Shown here piece by piece: positions 9,207 through 17,071 of a DNA stretch of 64,000 nucleotides. Origin of the DNA: Bacillota bacterium (GTDB taxonomy: Bacteria > Bacillota > Clostridia > Christensenellales > Aristaeellaceae); assembly GCA_023411375.1 (NCBI GenBank), contig JAEYOW010000044.1, forward strand, positions 1-64,000, read 5' to 3'. The position numbers and the translations under genes are program-made. How positions within the stretch are numbered: position 1 is the first letter of the stretch; every line of letters begins with the position of its first letter. The notes beneath the pieces are model-generated. The model saw only the letters and a list, made by a program, of their open reading frames with translations. It was not told the origin of the DNA and made no database searches.

Positions 9207-10037
9207 TTACGGCTGTTCCACAGCCATGACGATCAACCTTCCCTCTTTGCCGCCAAAGCTGCGATCACAAGTGATGAGCGTCAGAATGCGATCCGTTGCC
9301 TTGACCCCAACGTTTGTGTCGTACAGGGACAGAGTTTTGGCACGATTCACAAAGGCAAGAAACTCCGCGTCGCTGTTGAAGTCCGCTATGGACGGCTCCC
9401 AATCGCCGTTTCGCATATTGAGAACGGCAAACACCTTGTAAGCGGCGGCGTGGTAGAGTGTGTCGAGACAGAACGTCGCGTGATCCGCATAGAAGCTCTG
9501 CTCCTTGTAATCGGTCAACGGGCTGAACATGACCTGAGCGTTGCTTCTGATTTGATGCCCGTAGATAGCGATGTTTCGGCTTGGTGCTTGGAAGTCTGTT
9601 TTGAGCAGCGAAAACAGCGTGCCGATATAGCTCTTTTGGCCCGTGAACGTATGGCTGAGATAGTAGTCCGTATCATCCGACCGCACGATGGGGTAATCGA
9701 CGGTCGTGTTCGGGATTTGAAGCCAGCCGATGAAGTCGGCATTGGCAGCTTTGCAGGCGGCTAAATCCGCGTCCGTATACCTTTGAACTGACGCAACATC
9801 ATCCGTATGGAGCGGCAGAGTGGTAGACGCTTGCTCGCCATCCAGTTCAATGCGCCCATCTGTTACGCGGGTAAGCATCGGCTGATCGGAGGTGGAGAGC
9901 TGCTTTCGCAGCGCGGCGTAGTCCTCCGCGTCCTGCCTGATCTCCGTTTCTGTGGTCATAATGGGCATAAAGAAAGCCGTCACACCTGCGATGAACAGGA
10001 TGACGGCCAGCAAGAGAAGCGGCGCTTCGTTATGCAT
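9207..10037 (-). CDS. Class B sortase of the ICE
   Basis: This is a membrane-anchored transpeptidase that would cut the sorting signal of the neighbouring adhesin and join it to the cell wall or to a pilus subunit. One N-terminal hydrophobic segment (7-27) is followed by a sortase domain at about 85-275. The catalytic His is in IYGHQ (His161), the Cys in TLITC (Cys257) and the Arg in EGRLIV (Arg267). The domain order and the TLxTC motif fit the class B group. The ATG at 10037 has no good ribosome binding site. A GGAGGA about 40 nt upstream with a basic LRKRK segment in frame suggests that translation may begin further upstream at a non-ATG codon. Its partner is almost certainly the adhesin encoded immediately downstream. 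Confidence 0.9.
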   Translation of the reverse strand: MHNEAPLLLLAVILFIAGVTAFFMPIMTTETEIRQDAEDYAALRKQLSTSDQPMLTRVTDGRIELDGEQASTTLPLHTDDVASVQRYTDADLAACKAANADFIGWLQIPNTTVDYPIVRSDDTDYYLSHTFTGQKSYIGTLFSLLKTDFQAPSRNIAIYGHQIRSNAQVMFSPLTDYKEQSFYADHATFCLDTLYHAAAYKVFAVLNMRNGDWEPSIADFNSDAEFLAFVNRAKTLSLYDTNVGVKATDRILTLITCDRSFGGKEGRLIVMAVEQP

Positions 10038-10092
10038 TTTTCGCTTTCGAAGTTCGCGTATAGGGCATTCCTCCTTCGCGTATTGATGGGGC

Positions 10093-10563
10093 TTACCGTT
10101 CCAACGGCTTTTTGGTGGGCTTCGCGGCGCGCTCCAAGGGCTTCATCTTTTCCTGCGCCTGCTTGAGCTGTTCCTGAATTGTGGGCTTCTTATCCCGCTT
10201 GATCTCCTTGGCGGCATATTCCTTGAAGGCGGCGGTCAGCGCATCGGAATCCTTTGCTTTGAAGAAAACGAGATAGCGCGGGATTTCTCCTGACACGTCC
10301 TTTTTCAAGGCGTAGTTCACGCCGTATTTGCGGGCGACGCGCTCAAAAGATTTGATGTTGCCGTCCGTGATCTCGATATTGGTCACGCCCTGACCTTGCC
10401 CAACCAGCTGCTTCACCGTCTGCTTGCCCGTGGGAGCCTTGTGCAGCTTTTTGTTCTTGCGATGGGCAAGGTATTTGACGATGGCAGTTTTCAACCCGCT
10501 TCCCGTGAGCTTCACGCTCTTGATGGCTAACGCAACCGCTTTGTTTTCAACGTCCTCCTGCAT
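10093..10563 (-). CDS. PcfB family (DUF3801) conjugation accessory protein
   Basis: This is a 156-residue, very Lys-rich protein with the features of the PcfB/DUF3801 family. It has an N-terminal MQEDVENKAVALAIKSVKLT segment, a central TNIEITDGNIKSFERVARKY block and a basic C-terminal tail. In pheromone plasmids and Firmicute conjugative elements, PcfB works with the coupling protein in DNA transfer, probably as a DNA-processing or relaxosome accessory factor (family knowledge). Its start is supported by a GGAGGA just upstream. It lies between the replication-type protein and the sortase in a same-strand run, consistent with one long transcript. There are no catalytic motifs, so it is likely structural. 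Confidence 0.85.
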   Translation of the reverse strand: MQEDVENKAVALAIKSVKLTGSGLKTAIVKYLAHRKNKKLHKAPTGKQTVKQLVGQGQGVTNIEITDGNIKSFERVARKYGVNYALKKDVSGEIPRYLVFFKAKDSDALTAAFKEYAAKEIKRDKKPTIQEQLKQAQEKMKPLERAAKPTKKPLER

Positions 10564-10646
10564 CTTTCGATCCTCCCATCCGATCTATCCATCCATCCGT
10601 TCGTGCTAAGGCGGCGCAAGCAAGCGCGTCAGCAGGTATTTCGGCA

Positions 10647-11678
10647 TTATGTCCCACTTCTTTGCGCATGTCCGTAGTATTCATGACGGAACTGCGCCGT
10701 GTAGTAATTATCGATGGTCGCGGGGGCGTTGAACAACACCGTCAGCAAGTACCGTTTGATATTGCGCACAGGCGTGGTATTGGCTTTCAGGCTGTCCATG
10801 ACGTACTGAATGTGCATACAGTTGATCTTGAGCAACCGTTCCTTAACCAGCGATGCAGGGAGGCTATCGCCCGCAACCGATAGGGTGGGGCGCGTGGAAC
10901 ACAGCGTTTCGACCATGAGATCGACAATCTCGTCCAACTGCTGGATGCTCTCCGCATAGTCCTCCGAAATCTCGAAATACTCGATGTTGTTCTTCACCAG
11001 GCTTCGATACTTCTTCACCATATCTGCTCCATCCGATCCTTCCGTCTGTTCAGAGGAGATGGATAGAGGGAAGGATGGATGGATTGACGTTGTGGCTTGC
11101 TTTTTATTTTCTGGATACGTCTTTGATCCCTTAGTATTTAATTGCGTTGGATTTTCCAACGTAGGGTTATCCAACGCAGGCTTTTCCAACATTGGATTAT
11201 CCAATATAGGATTTTCCCACATAGGTGTTTCTAGCGCATTGGCAGGAGCTTCACACGACTCGGAAACAGGCTTGGAAGCGTTGATAGGCAATGGCTTTGC
11301 ACTTCGCGGCTTGCTTTTCTGCGTATTCACCACAACGGGTTTTTCCTGTGTGGTAATATCCAACGCAGGAGCGTTAGGGCTTTGGTGTGGATGCTCATAG
11401 ATCACGTACTCTGTTCCCGCGAGCTGCCCTTTGTCGTTACGCCCACGGGAGCGGATGATGTAACCTGCATCCTCCAATTCCCGAATCGCCTCACGAATCG
11501 CGTCAACCCCTTCCTTGCTGATGGTCGCCAGTCCGCGAAGGGTGAAATCCCATTCGTCGGGCAGGGAAAGCATCACGGACAAAAGCCCCTTCGCTTTGAG
11601 GGACAATAACCGATTTTTCAAGTGATGGTTTGACATGACCGTATAATCGCGTGTGCGTTCCACACGGAAAACCGCCAT
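10647..11678 (-). CDS. HTH/DUF6017-type replication or regulatory protein of the ICE
   Basis: This 343-residue protein has an N-terminal winged-helix domain (about 1-95, containing LKAKGLLSVMLSLPDEWDF and AIRELEDAGYI). That domain resembles DnaD-like and plasmid RepA-type initiators. A variable linker runs from about 100 to 220, and a C-terminal helical domain of the DUF6017 kind from about 225 to 340. Such proteins are standard in clostridial ICEs next to ParA/ParB and probably initiate or control replication of the excised circle; that role is inference. The ATG at 11678 follows GGAGGCGTGATGT. The linker contains five tandem pentapeptides of the form (W/L)-(E/D)-(N/K)-P-x, encoded by five 15-nt DNA repeats. 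The downstream neighbour is PcfB, the upstream one ParB. Confidence 0.75.
   Translation of the reverse strand: MAVFRVERTRDYTVMSNHHLKNRLLSLKAKGLLSVMLSLPDEWDFTLRGLATISKEGVDAIREAIRELEDAGYIIRSRGRNDKGQLAGTEYVIYEHPHQSPNAPALDITTQEKPVVVNTQKSKPRSAKPLPINASKPVSESCEAPANALETPMWENPILDNPMLEKPALDNPTLENPTQLNTKGSKTYPENKKQATTSIHPSFPLSISSEQTEGSDGADMVKKYRSLVKNNIEYFEISEDYAESIQQLDEIVDLMVETLCSTRPTLSVAGDSLPASLVKERLLKINCMHIQYVMDSLKANTTPVRNIKRYLLTVLFNAPATIDNYYTAQFRHEYYGHAQRSGT
11149..11223. repeat. Five tandem 15-nt repeats (iteron-like) inside the replication gene
   Basis: There are five exact 15-nt units: 11149-11163, 11164-11178, 11179-11193, 11194-11208 and 11209-11223. On the plus strand each has the form GGnTTWTCCMAYNYW. 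A sixth related copy (TATCCAACGCAGG) lies near 11358. On the coding strand each unit encodes one pentapeptide containing Pro. Because the spacing is regular and the host gene is an initiator-like protein, the array could serve as iterons; it could equally be only a flexible peptide repeat. Confidence 0.75.
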
Positions 11679-11708
11679 ACATCACGCCTCCGTTCTTTTG
11701 TCTGCACT

Positions 11709-12647
11709 CTAGAGTTCCGCTTCGTGCTGGCGCTTTCGTTGCCATTGCTCCAGCAGCCTGAGAATGGTGCTTTCCATTTGCTGGGGTGTATAGGATTTCG
11801 GGAAATATTGACGCAGTTTGTTGCCCGTAAAAATCACTTTGTCGATCTCCGGCTTCTTTTCTTCCGACATGATGGCGCGCATCACATCCACGGAGAGCGT
11901 GCCTTCCTGACTGAATTTCTTGAGCCGTTGAGCTTGGGATAGGGAGGGCGTAGCCTGCTCACTCTCCATCGCGTCCAGTAGGAGAACCTGTTCTTCGGTT
12001 TTCAGAAAGGAAAGCTCAACGGCAGGGTTGAACGCTACTTTTTTATCATCAACAAGGCCGAGAAGATCGGGAATGAGGGCGGTGAGGCGAATGAAACGCT
12101 GGACTTGCTTGTAGCTTTCGCCAGCTTGTTCACCAATGATCTCAGTAGAACGCTTTCCGGAGAAAGTTGAGACAACTTGTCCCACATTATCTTTCGGAGG
12201 GCGTCCCATCTGCCTATTGAGGGCTTCCAGCTTCATCTTATAGGCGAATGCCCTCTCGCTGGGCAACAGAGTTTCTCTTTGGAGGTTGCTGTCCACCATA
12301 ATGATCGTGGCGGCATCGTCATCCAAATCACGAATGATCACAGGCATTTCCGTCTTGCCTGCCAGTTTGCTGGCATGGTGGCGGCGATGTCCTGCAACGA
12401 TCTCATAGCCGCCCTCCTCACGGGGGCGGACGATAGCGGGAACCAGTACGCCATATTGCTTTACACTATCTACGGTATTCGCCATCGCCTCGTCATCCTT
12501 GACTTTAAAGGGGTGATTGTGAAACGGGTGTAACTCAGAAAGCGCGATTACCTGCACTTTTTCGCGATCAGGTTCATTGCGCGTTTCATCCGTAGAGAAA
12601 ATATCATCGTAGCTGCTCAGAGTGATGTTTCTGCCGCTGCTTTTCAA
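11709..12647 (-). CDS. parB: ParB/Spo0J-family partition protein of the ICE
   Basis: This 312-residue chromosome/plasmid partition protein binds a centromere-like site and works with ParA. The ParB nuclease-fold/CTP-binding domain (about 25-125) has the EIVAGHRRHHAS box, the counterpart of the GxRR motif, and the NLQRETLLPSERAFAYKMK segment. A central HTH region (about 150-200) contains GESYKQVQRFIRL. The C-terminal part is helical and probably mediates dimerisation. The gene overlaps the 3' end of parA by 44 nt, so they are translationally coupled. Its target site is not known, but the GAGAGAACT direct repeats near 14107-14157 are a candidate. Confidence 0.9.
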   Translation of the reverse strand: MKSSGRNITLSSYDDIFSTDETRNEPDREKVQVIALSELHPFHNHPFKVKDDEAMANTVDSVKQYGVLVPAIVRPREEGGYEIVAGHRRHHASKLAGKTEMPVIIRDLDDDAATIIMVDSNLQRETLLPSERAFAYKMKLEALNRQMGRPPKDNVGQVVSTFSGKRSTEIIGEQAGESYKQVQRFIRLTALIPDLLGLVDDKKVAFNPAVELSFLKTEEQVLLLDAMESEQATPSLSQAQRLKKFSQEGTLSVDVMRAIMSEEKKPEIDKVIFTGNKLRQYFPKSYTPQQMESTILRLLEQWQRKRQHEAEL

Positions 12648-13422
12648 TACCCAGCACCTCCTTTGTCAAACTGCGATACGCCTCCGCAACCTTTCCCTTT
12701 GGGTCATGGGCGAAAATGCTTTTACCCTCGGCGCTGATCTCTGCGGCACGGACGGAATGGGGAACTTCCGTTGAAAACATGTTGAGCTTTGTCCCGTAGG
12801 TATCGCGGAGCAAAGCATTGATCTCTTTGGCGTAGTTAGTACGGTTATCTACCATTGTCAGCAGGATGCCGTCAATTTGCAGCTTGGGATTGATCTGTCG
12901 GCGCACCTTGTTGATCGTCAGAAGAAGCTGCTCTAAGCCCTTTGCGGGAAGATACTGTGCTTGCACGGGAATGAGTACGCTGTCAGCCGCGGCGAGTGCG
13001 TTGATAGTGAGCATCCCCAGCGACGGCATACAATCCAGCAGAATATAGTCATACTCACGCTTCATGCTATCCAGATACTGCTTGAGCACCTTTTCGCGGC
13101 TCATGGCGTTTACCAGCGATACTTCCATGCCGGAAAGCTCGATGTTGGCAGGCATAAGGTCGACGTCTTCCTCGTGATGAAGGATACCCTCCTTGTGTCT
13201 GATGGGCGTGTCTGCCAGCAGCTTGCCCATGATCTGTGCCAGCGTTACGGGAAGCTCGTCGGGCTGCGGATGCCCCAAACTGATGGATAAACTGCCCTGT
13301 GGGTCGCTATCAACCAGCAGCACCTTTTTTCCCTCGCGGGCTAGTCCAATGCCGAGATTGGCGGTTGTGGTAGTTTTGCCCACGCCGCCTTTTTGGTTGG
13401 ATATGGCGATGGTTTTACTCAC
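12604..13422 (-). CDS. parA: ParA/Soj-family partition ATPase of the ICE
   Basis: This 272-residue deviant Walker-type ATPase drives partition of the mobile element. The Walker A motif KGGVGKTTT is at residues 11-19, the Walker A' region LLVDSDPQGS at about 35-44, and the Walker B-like segment YILLDCMPSLG near 126-136. No N-terminal HTH is present, so it is a short, type Ib or chromosomal-Soj-like ParA that would not bind its own promoter directly. The start codon is GTG at 13422 with GGAGTGAG upstream. It lies 6 bp after the HTH gene and overlaps parB, forming a three-gene cassette. Confidence 0.93.
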   Translation of the reverse strand: MSKTIAISNQKGGVGKTTTTANLGIGLAREGKKVLLVDSDPQGSLSISLGHPQPDELPVTLAQIMGKLLADTPIRHKEGILHHEEDVDLMPANIELSGMEVSLVNAMSREKVLKQYLDSMKREYDYILLDCMPSLGMLTINALAAADSVLIPVQAQYLPAKGLEQLLLTINKVRRQINPKLQIDGILLTMVDNRTNYAKEINALLRDTYGTKLNMFSTEVPHSVRAAEISAEGKSIFAHDPKGKVAEAYRSLTKEVLGIEKQRQKHHSEQLR

Positions 13423-13428
13423 GGTTGC

Positions 13429-14100
13429 TCACTCCTGTTCCTTACTATCACTTGTATCAACAAAGCTTTCAGCTGCCATTTCTTGTTCTTCCTTCATCAT
13501 CAACAAATGCTTCTTGGCTTTGACTTTGATGCCTTGAAAGTCATTGCTGACTACAAAATCAAGAAGGGCAAGCTTGGGAATGATGTTTTTACCTTGAATG
13601 CGATAATGATAAAGCCGATCTGATCGACACCATTGTGTGATCGTAGAAAGCGTATAGCCTGTTATTTCTTTGATCTGTTGGGGAGATAGCACATCGGGAT
13701 ATGTTTCCAGCATGGCTTCCAACGCGCTGCGAAGTTGCAGTCGTATCTCCGGCGTGAGAATGATAATCTCATCCTGCACTTTGTTTTTGTACCACTCCGA
13801 CGGAGCAATAAAGCCACCGGGTGCATTATCCCGCGCTTCTAGGAAGCGTATCACGTCCGTTAGCTTGATGCTGTACTTGCGCGTTCTCTTGCCCGTGTTC
13901 CCGTAGGGTATCATTCCATGCTCTAAGTAAGCCAACGCCGTGCGTTTAGAAACATGGCAAATTTTACAGAACTGTTCCTTGTTGATGACGGGAGGATATA
14001 CGTCCTTCAGCCAACGATACTTGCTCTCATCCGGCATGAAGATCACCACCAGTTCTCTCGAATGGTCAGCGGGTGATCCCTCTATGGCTGATGAAATCAT
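13429..14100 (-). CDS. HTH/excisionase-like DNA-binding protein at the ICE end
   Basis: This protein of about 223 residues is the first gene of the ParA-ParB transcript. A MerR/excisionase-like HTH lies at about residues 35-90 (NKEQFCKICHVSKRTALAYL followed by YSIKLTDVIRFLEAR). A second HTH-like segment is near 130-160 (SPQQIKEITGYTLSTITQW). I prefer the ATG at 14100, with AGGAGAG upstream, over the longer frame to 14247. The longer frame would be translated through a strong hairpin and repeat region. An ATG at 14037 is also possible. The exact function is unknown. By position it probably regulates the parAB operon or acts in segregation or excision, perhaps by binding the direct repeats in its own leader. 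Confidence 0.6.
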   Translation of the reverse strand: MISSAIEGSPADHSRELVVIFMPDESKYRWLKDVYPPVINKEQFCKICHVSKRTALAYLEHGMIPYGNTGKRTRKYSIKLTDVIRFLEARDNAPGGFIAPSEWYKNKVQDEIIILTPEIRLQLRSALEAMLETYPDVLSPQQIKEITGYTLSTITQWCRSDRLYHYRIQGKNIIPKLALLDFVVSNDFQGIKVKAKKHLLMMKEEQEMAAESFVDTSDSKEQE

Positions 14101-14106
14101 CGGAAA

Positions 14107-14157
14107 AGTTCTCTCCTGAGTTCTCTCATTTGTGCTCAGTTCTCTCCGAATTCTCTC
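14107..14157. repeat. Direct repeats of AGTTCTCTC (GAGAGAACT) in the parAB leader
   Basis: Four copies occur at 14107-14115, 14119-14127, 14138-14146 and 14149-14157 (the last reads AATTCTCTC). A fifth copy is at 14051-14059. Spacing is about 11-19 nt. They lie just upstream of the chosen start of the HTH gene, the usual place for operator, centromere (parS-like) or iteron sites of a partition cassette. Confidence 0.6.
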
Positions 14158-14223
14158 TTTATTTCCAAAATCGTCACAAAATCCGAAACGGCTCGAATCG
14201 CTTGATATTTCAAGGAGAACAAA

Positions 14224-14274
14224 AAGAAAGACGTTGAAGAACCTCACTTTTCGAGGTTCTCCAACGTCTTTCTT
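14224..14274. terminator. Strong inverted repeat between ICE parAB operon and att site
   Basis: The two arms, 14224-14245 and 14253-14274, pair over 21 of 22 bases around a 7-nt loop, with one A-C mismatch. The arms end in A-rich and T-rich flanks on both sides, so it can act as a terminator in either direction. It would insulate the element's terminal operon from the tRNA side. Confidence 0.65.
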
Positions 14275-14324
14275 CTTCTCTTAACTTCCGTTATCTTCCG
14301 GTACGTTCCGAATGACATTACGCA

Positions 14325-14380
14325 CTCGAAATCAGTTGAGGTGCAAGCCTCCGTGGGTTCGAATCCCACCCGCTCCGCCA
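14325..14380 (+). tRNA. 3' fragment of tRNA-Ser(CGA): ICE attachment site
   Basis: The last 56 nt of a class II tRNA-Ser are present. They comprise the anticodon loop CTCGAAA, the 3' anticodon strand TCAGT, a long variable arm (GAGG-TGCAAG-CCTC), the T arm GTGGG-TTCGAAT-CCCAC, and the acceptor strand CCGCTCC plus G-CCA. The sequence to the left (ACGCA and upstream) cannot form the 5' anticodon strand, D arm or acceptor strand, so the gene is not intact here. This is what an element integrated into the 3' end of a tRNA gene leaves at its far end. The intact tRNA-Ser should lie at the other ICE end, outside the window. Confidence 0.85.
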
Positions 14381-14387
14381 TGAAAGT

Positions 14388-14434
14388 CAGGTTAAAATAG
14401 ATGCAGATTGGCATTTGTTTTAACCTGGTTTTTT
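14388..14434 (+). terminator. Terminator of the tRNA-Ser locus
   Basis: CAGGTTAAAA (14388-14397) pairs with TTTTAACCTG (14418-14427) around a 20-nt loop and is followed by GTTTTTT. It lies 7 nt after the tRNA CCA end, so it belongs to the original tRNA transcript. Confidence 0.8.
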
Positions 14435-14442
14435 GTTATACT
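14415..14442 (+). promoter_or_regulatory. Possible promoter of the FAD-dependent reductase
   Basis: TTGTTT (14415-14420), a 16-nt spacer and TATACT (14437-14442) lie 43 nt before the next gene. It overlaps the tRNA terminator, so it is only tentative. Confidence 0.35.
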
Positions 14443-14485
14443 GTAACCAAGATTATTTATATAACCGAAAGTAAGATGATTAAAA

Positions 14486-15520
14486 ATGTATGATGTAATT
14501 ATAGTCGGAGCAGGCCCCGCAGGGAGTACCGCAGCTAAGACATTATCCGAAAGCGGCTACAAGGTGCTACTTGCGGAACGATGCAAAATGCCCCGTAACA
14601 AGTCATGCTCCGGTGTATTGATTAAGAAGTCAATGAACTTGGTGCAAAAGTATTTTAACGGGAGTGTGCCACTCTCCGCAACTTGTACCCCTGTCGATAA
14701 CAGAGGAATGATTTTCACTGATGACAACGGCAAGGAGTATGCTTTCGAGCAAGAGGGCTTGAATGTATGGCGTAGCTCTTTTGATAACTTCCTCGCACAA
14801 AAGGCGGTCGAACACGGAGTAGAACTGCGAGATAGTACAAGTGTTTTGACTCTTGAAGAAACAGACGATTATGTAACCGTCACTTTGCGATACAACGGAG
14901 AAACCCACACCAAAAAGGCAAAATATATTGTGGATTGCAGTGGAGTCACAGGCACTTTGAAAAACAAGTTGTACGGCATAAAACCGCAATTTATCACTAC
15001 TTACCAAACATTCAACAAAGGCAGTATAGATTTAGATTATCACTATTTCTATGCCTATCTGCAACCCGAACTGTCGGAGTACGATGCTTGGTTTAACGTA
15101 AAGGATTATTCCCTTGTGTTTGGTGTATCGGCGAAAGACCCAAAGAACATCGCCCACTACTATGGGCGGTTTATCGCCTATATGAAACAGCGACACAATC
15201 TGATTATCGAAGAAGAAATGCGAGAGGAAAAATGGTTAATGCCCCGCATAGAAAAAGGCTGTCACATTGATTACGGCAAAAATCGTATCTTCCATGCAGG
15301 AGAGATTGCCGGATTTCTCAATCCTATGGGTGAGGGTATTTCGTCCGGTTTAGAAAGTGGCTATCAAATCGCCACAGCAATCGCAAACAACTTTAATGAC
15401 TTTGAAAAAATCCATGCTGAGTATAAAGTCCTTACAGTTGGTGTGAAAACATATATGGAACGGCAGTGGTCATTTGTTGGGAATATGTCAAGTAAGTTTG
15501 ATTATATGAAATTATGGTAG
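14486..15520 (+). CDS. FAD-dependent oxidoreductase, geranylgeranyl-reductase-like family
   Basis: This 344-residue flavoprotein has an N-terminal Rossmann FAD-binding motif (VGAGPAGSTAA at about 7-17) and the GGR-type ERCKMPRNKSCSGVL segment, where the conserved PRxKxCGG motif is normally found. A second FAD contact is GRIFHAGEIAGFLNPMGEG-like, near residues 270-290. Family members reduce isoprenoid double bonds of lipids or quinones, or hydroxylate aromatic substrates; the substrate cannot be told here. The gene is the first after the tRNA-derived att site and is clearly AT-richer than the chromosome to the right. It is followed by its own terminator, so it is monocistronic. It may be cargo of an older island. 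Confidence 0.8.
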   Translation: MYDVIIVGAGPAGSTAAKTLSESGYKVLLAERCKMPRNKSCSGVLIKKSMNLVQKYFNGSVPLSATCTPVDNRGMIFTDDNGKEYAFEQEGLNVWRSSFDNFLAQKAVEHGVELRDSTSVLTLEETDDYVTVTLRYNGETHTKKAKYIVDCSGVTGTLKNKLYGIKPQFITTYQTFNKGSIDLDYHYFYAYLQPELSEYDAWFNVKDYSLVFGVSAKDPKNIAHYYGRFIAYMKQRHNLIIEEEMREEKWLMPRIEKGCHIDYGKNRIFHAGEIAGFLNPMGEGISSGLESGYQIATAIANNFNDFEKIHAEYKVLTVGVKTYMERQWSFVGNMSSKFDYMKLW

Positions 15521-15575
15521 AGTAGCAACTATTATGAGCATACCCTTCCCTGCATCTATTTTGACCTAATGACAC

Positions 15576-15616
15576 AAAAGACATACTTTTCCCTTATGGG
15601 AAGAGCATGTCTTTTT
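15576..15616 (+). terminator. Terminator after the FAD-dependent reductase
   Basis: AAAAGACAT (15576-15584) pairs with ATGTCTTTT (15607-15615), with an inner CTTTTCCC/GGGAAGAG pairing, and is followed by T residues. It can also act in the opposite direction. Confidence 0.8.
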
Positions 15617-15778
15617 AACATGTTAAGATTATGATACACCACCAACAAAGGTATATGCTATTGGCCTAACGCGATTCCTTTGCATCAAAATCCAAATTGT
15701 TGGAACAATACTAAAATGCGTAAAAGCTCGTGCCAATCTATATGCGTTTGCCAGCACCATAGTCCACCAGGAGGATTT

Positions 15779-16774
15779 ATGAAGAAAAAATCCAAACGAA
15801 TACTCGCGGTTCTGGCCTCTATTTTTGTAATTGTGGCGGCTGGCTGCTTGATTGCCTATTACGGCTTTTATGCTAGAGTATACAATCAAACCAATGTGGC
15901 TCAAAACACCGAAATTGGCAGCAACGTGCAGGAGTTGACTCAAGAGCAAATAGTCGCCAATCTGGCGGCCTTCCCTGACCGCTTTGCCGGTACGGCAGCA
16001 AATGCCGTAGCAGGACAGTATATTCGCAATTACTTCACGGCGGCAGGGTTGCAGCCATATGACGAAAAAACAGGATATTACCACAGCTTTCGTGGAAAAT
16101 GGCTGAAAAATTCCGATTACTATCAAATTTCGGTCAATGGCACAGTGGAGAATGTGGTGGGTAAAATTACAGGAGCCGTATCAACGAAAGCGCTCATCAT
16201 CTCCGCTCACTTTGACTCCTATATGAGCAAGGGCGTTTTGGACAATGCCACAGGGGTTGCGGTGATGCTGGAACTATCCAAACGCTTGTCGGAACAGTAT
16301 CCTTCCGGAACCTATCCGGTGGATATGGTGTTTGCCGCATTTAATGCAGAGGAGTGCGGGCTGGAAGGCAGCAGACCACTATACGAGGATCTTTCCAAGC
16401 GATATAATGACTTTTATAATATCAACATGGATGTTGTGGGTGCACTGGACAAGCCCCTTGCTTTCCACAATTTAGACACGAACTCCCAGTCGCTCTACGA
16501 TGATTTTCTGCCTATTCTAAGCGAACATGATATTCCGATAGATCGCGATGCGATCTACGCCGCGGATATTTACAACACCCCTCTGGGACGCAGCGACCAT
16601 GTGGCATTTCTGGAACAGGGACGTAGCGCCATCATCCTGGGGGAATCGAAGTTGCATGGTTATACCAACACCCCTCAAGATGATGATCTGGCCGCCATTG
16701 ATTTCCCCGAGCTTCTCAGGTTGACGGACGCAGTGGAGCAGTTTATCGTATCGGCCAACGGAAAATCATATTGA
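15779..16774 (+). CDS. Membrane-anchored M28 family zinc peptidase
   Basis: This 331-residue extracellular aminopeptidase-like protein has an N-terminal signal anchor (residues about 9-30) and an M28 domain from about 60. Zinc-ligand motifs are visible: AHFDSY (His and the first Asp region), LDNATG (bridging Asp), NAEECGLEGS (Glu pair) and NINMDVVG (Asp). The last His ligand would be in SDHVAF. The start at 15779 follows AGGAGG with a 4-nt gap, so the longer upstream frame is not used. M28 enzymes release N-terminal amino acids or, in some branches, act as glutaminyl cyclases. The gene lies in the AT-rich block and is flanked by its own intergenic spaces. Confidence 0.85.
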   Translation: MKKKSKRILAVLASIFVIVAAGCLIAYYGFYARVYNQTNVAQNTEIGSNVQELTQEQIVANLAAFPDRFAGTAANAVAGQYIRNYFTAAGLQPYDEKTGYYHSFRGKWLKNSDYYQISVNGTVENVVGKITGAVSTKALIISAHFDSYMSKGVLDNATGVAVMLELSKRLSEQYPSGTYPVDMVFAAFNAEECGLEGSRPLYEDLSKRYNDFYNINMDVVGALDKPLAFHNLDTNSQSLYDDFLPILSEHDIPIDRDAIYAADIYNTPLGRSDHVAFLEQGRSAIILGESKLHGYTNTPQDDDLAAIDFPELLRLTDAVEQFIVSANGKSY

Positions 16775-17071
16775 TACTATTCTGCCTAAGTCACCACGCC
16801 ACTCACACCCTCGTCTTTCCTCTCTGAATCATTTCGTTTCCCTCTATTCATCGTTACAAAACACCGTTTTCCCCATTGCTGTTACCCTGTTCTTTTTAAT
16901 GAATACAGGCCGCATTCTAAAATCGTTATTTTCCAACCTGATAAACTATTGGCACTAATCAAATCTTAAGAAAACCTTAGCGCATTTTTATGTAAGCATA
17001 ATTGAAAGTCCAAGAGGATATGTTATATACTTGATTTCTATATCAAATTGTAAATTAGTAGAGGTGAATTT

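Noticed and set aside
14281..14380. Complete tRNA-Ser gene
   Set aside because: No D arm, 5' anticodon strand or 5' acceptor strand can be found upstream of the anticodon loop, so only the 3' portion is present.
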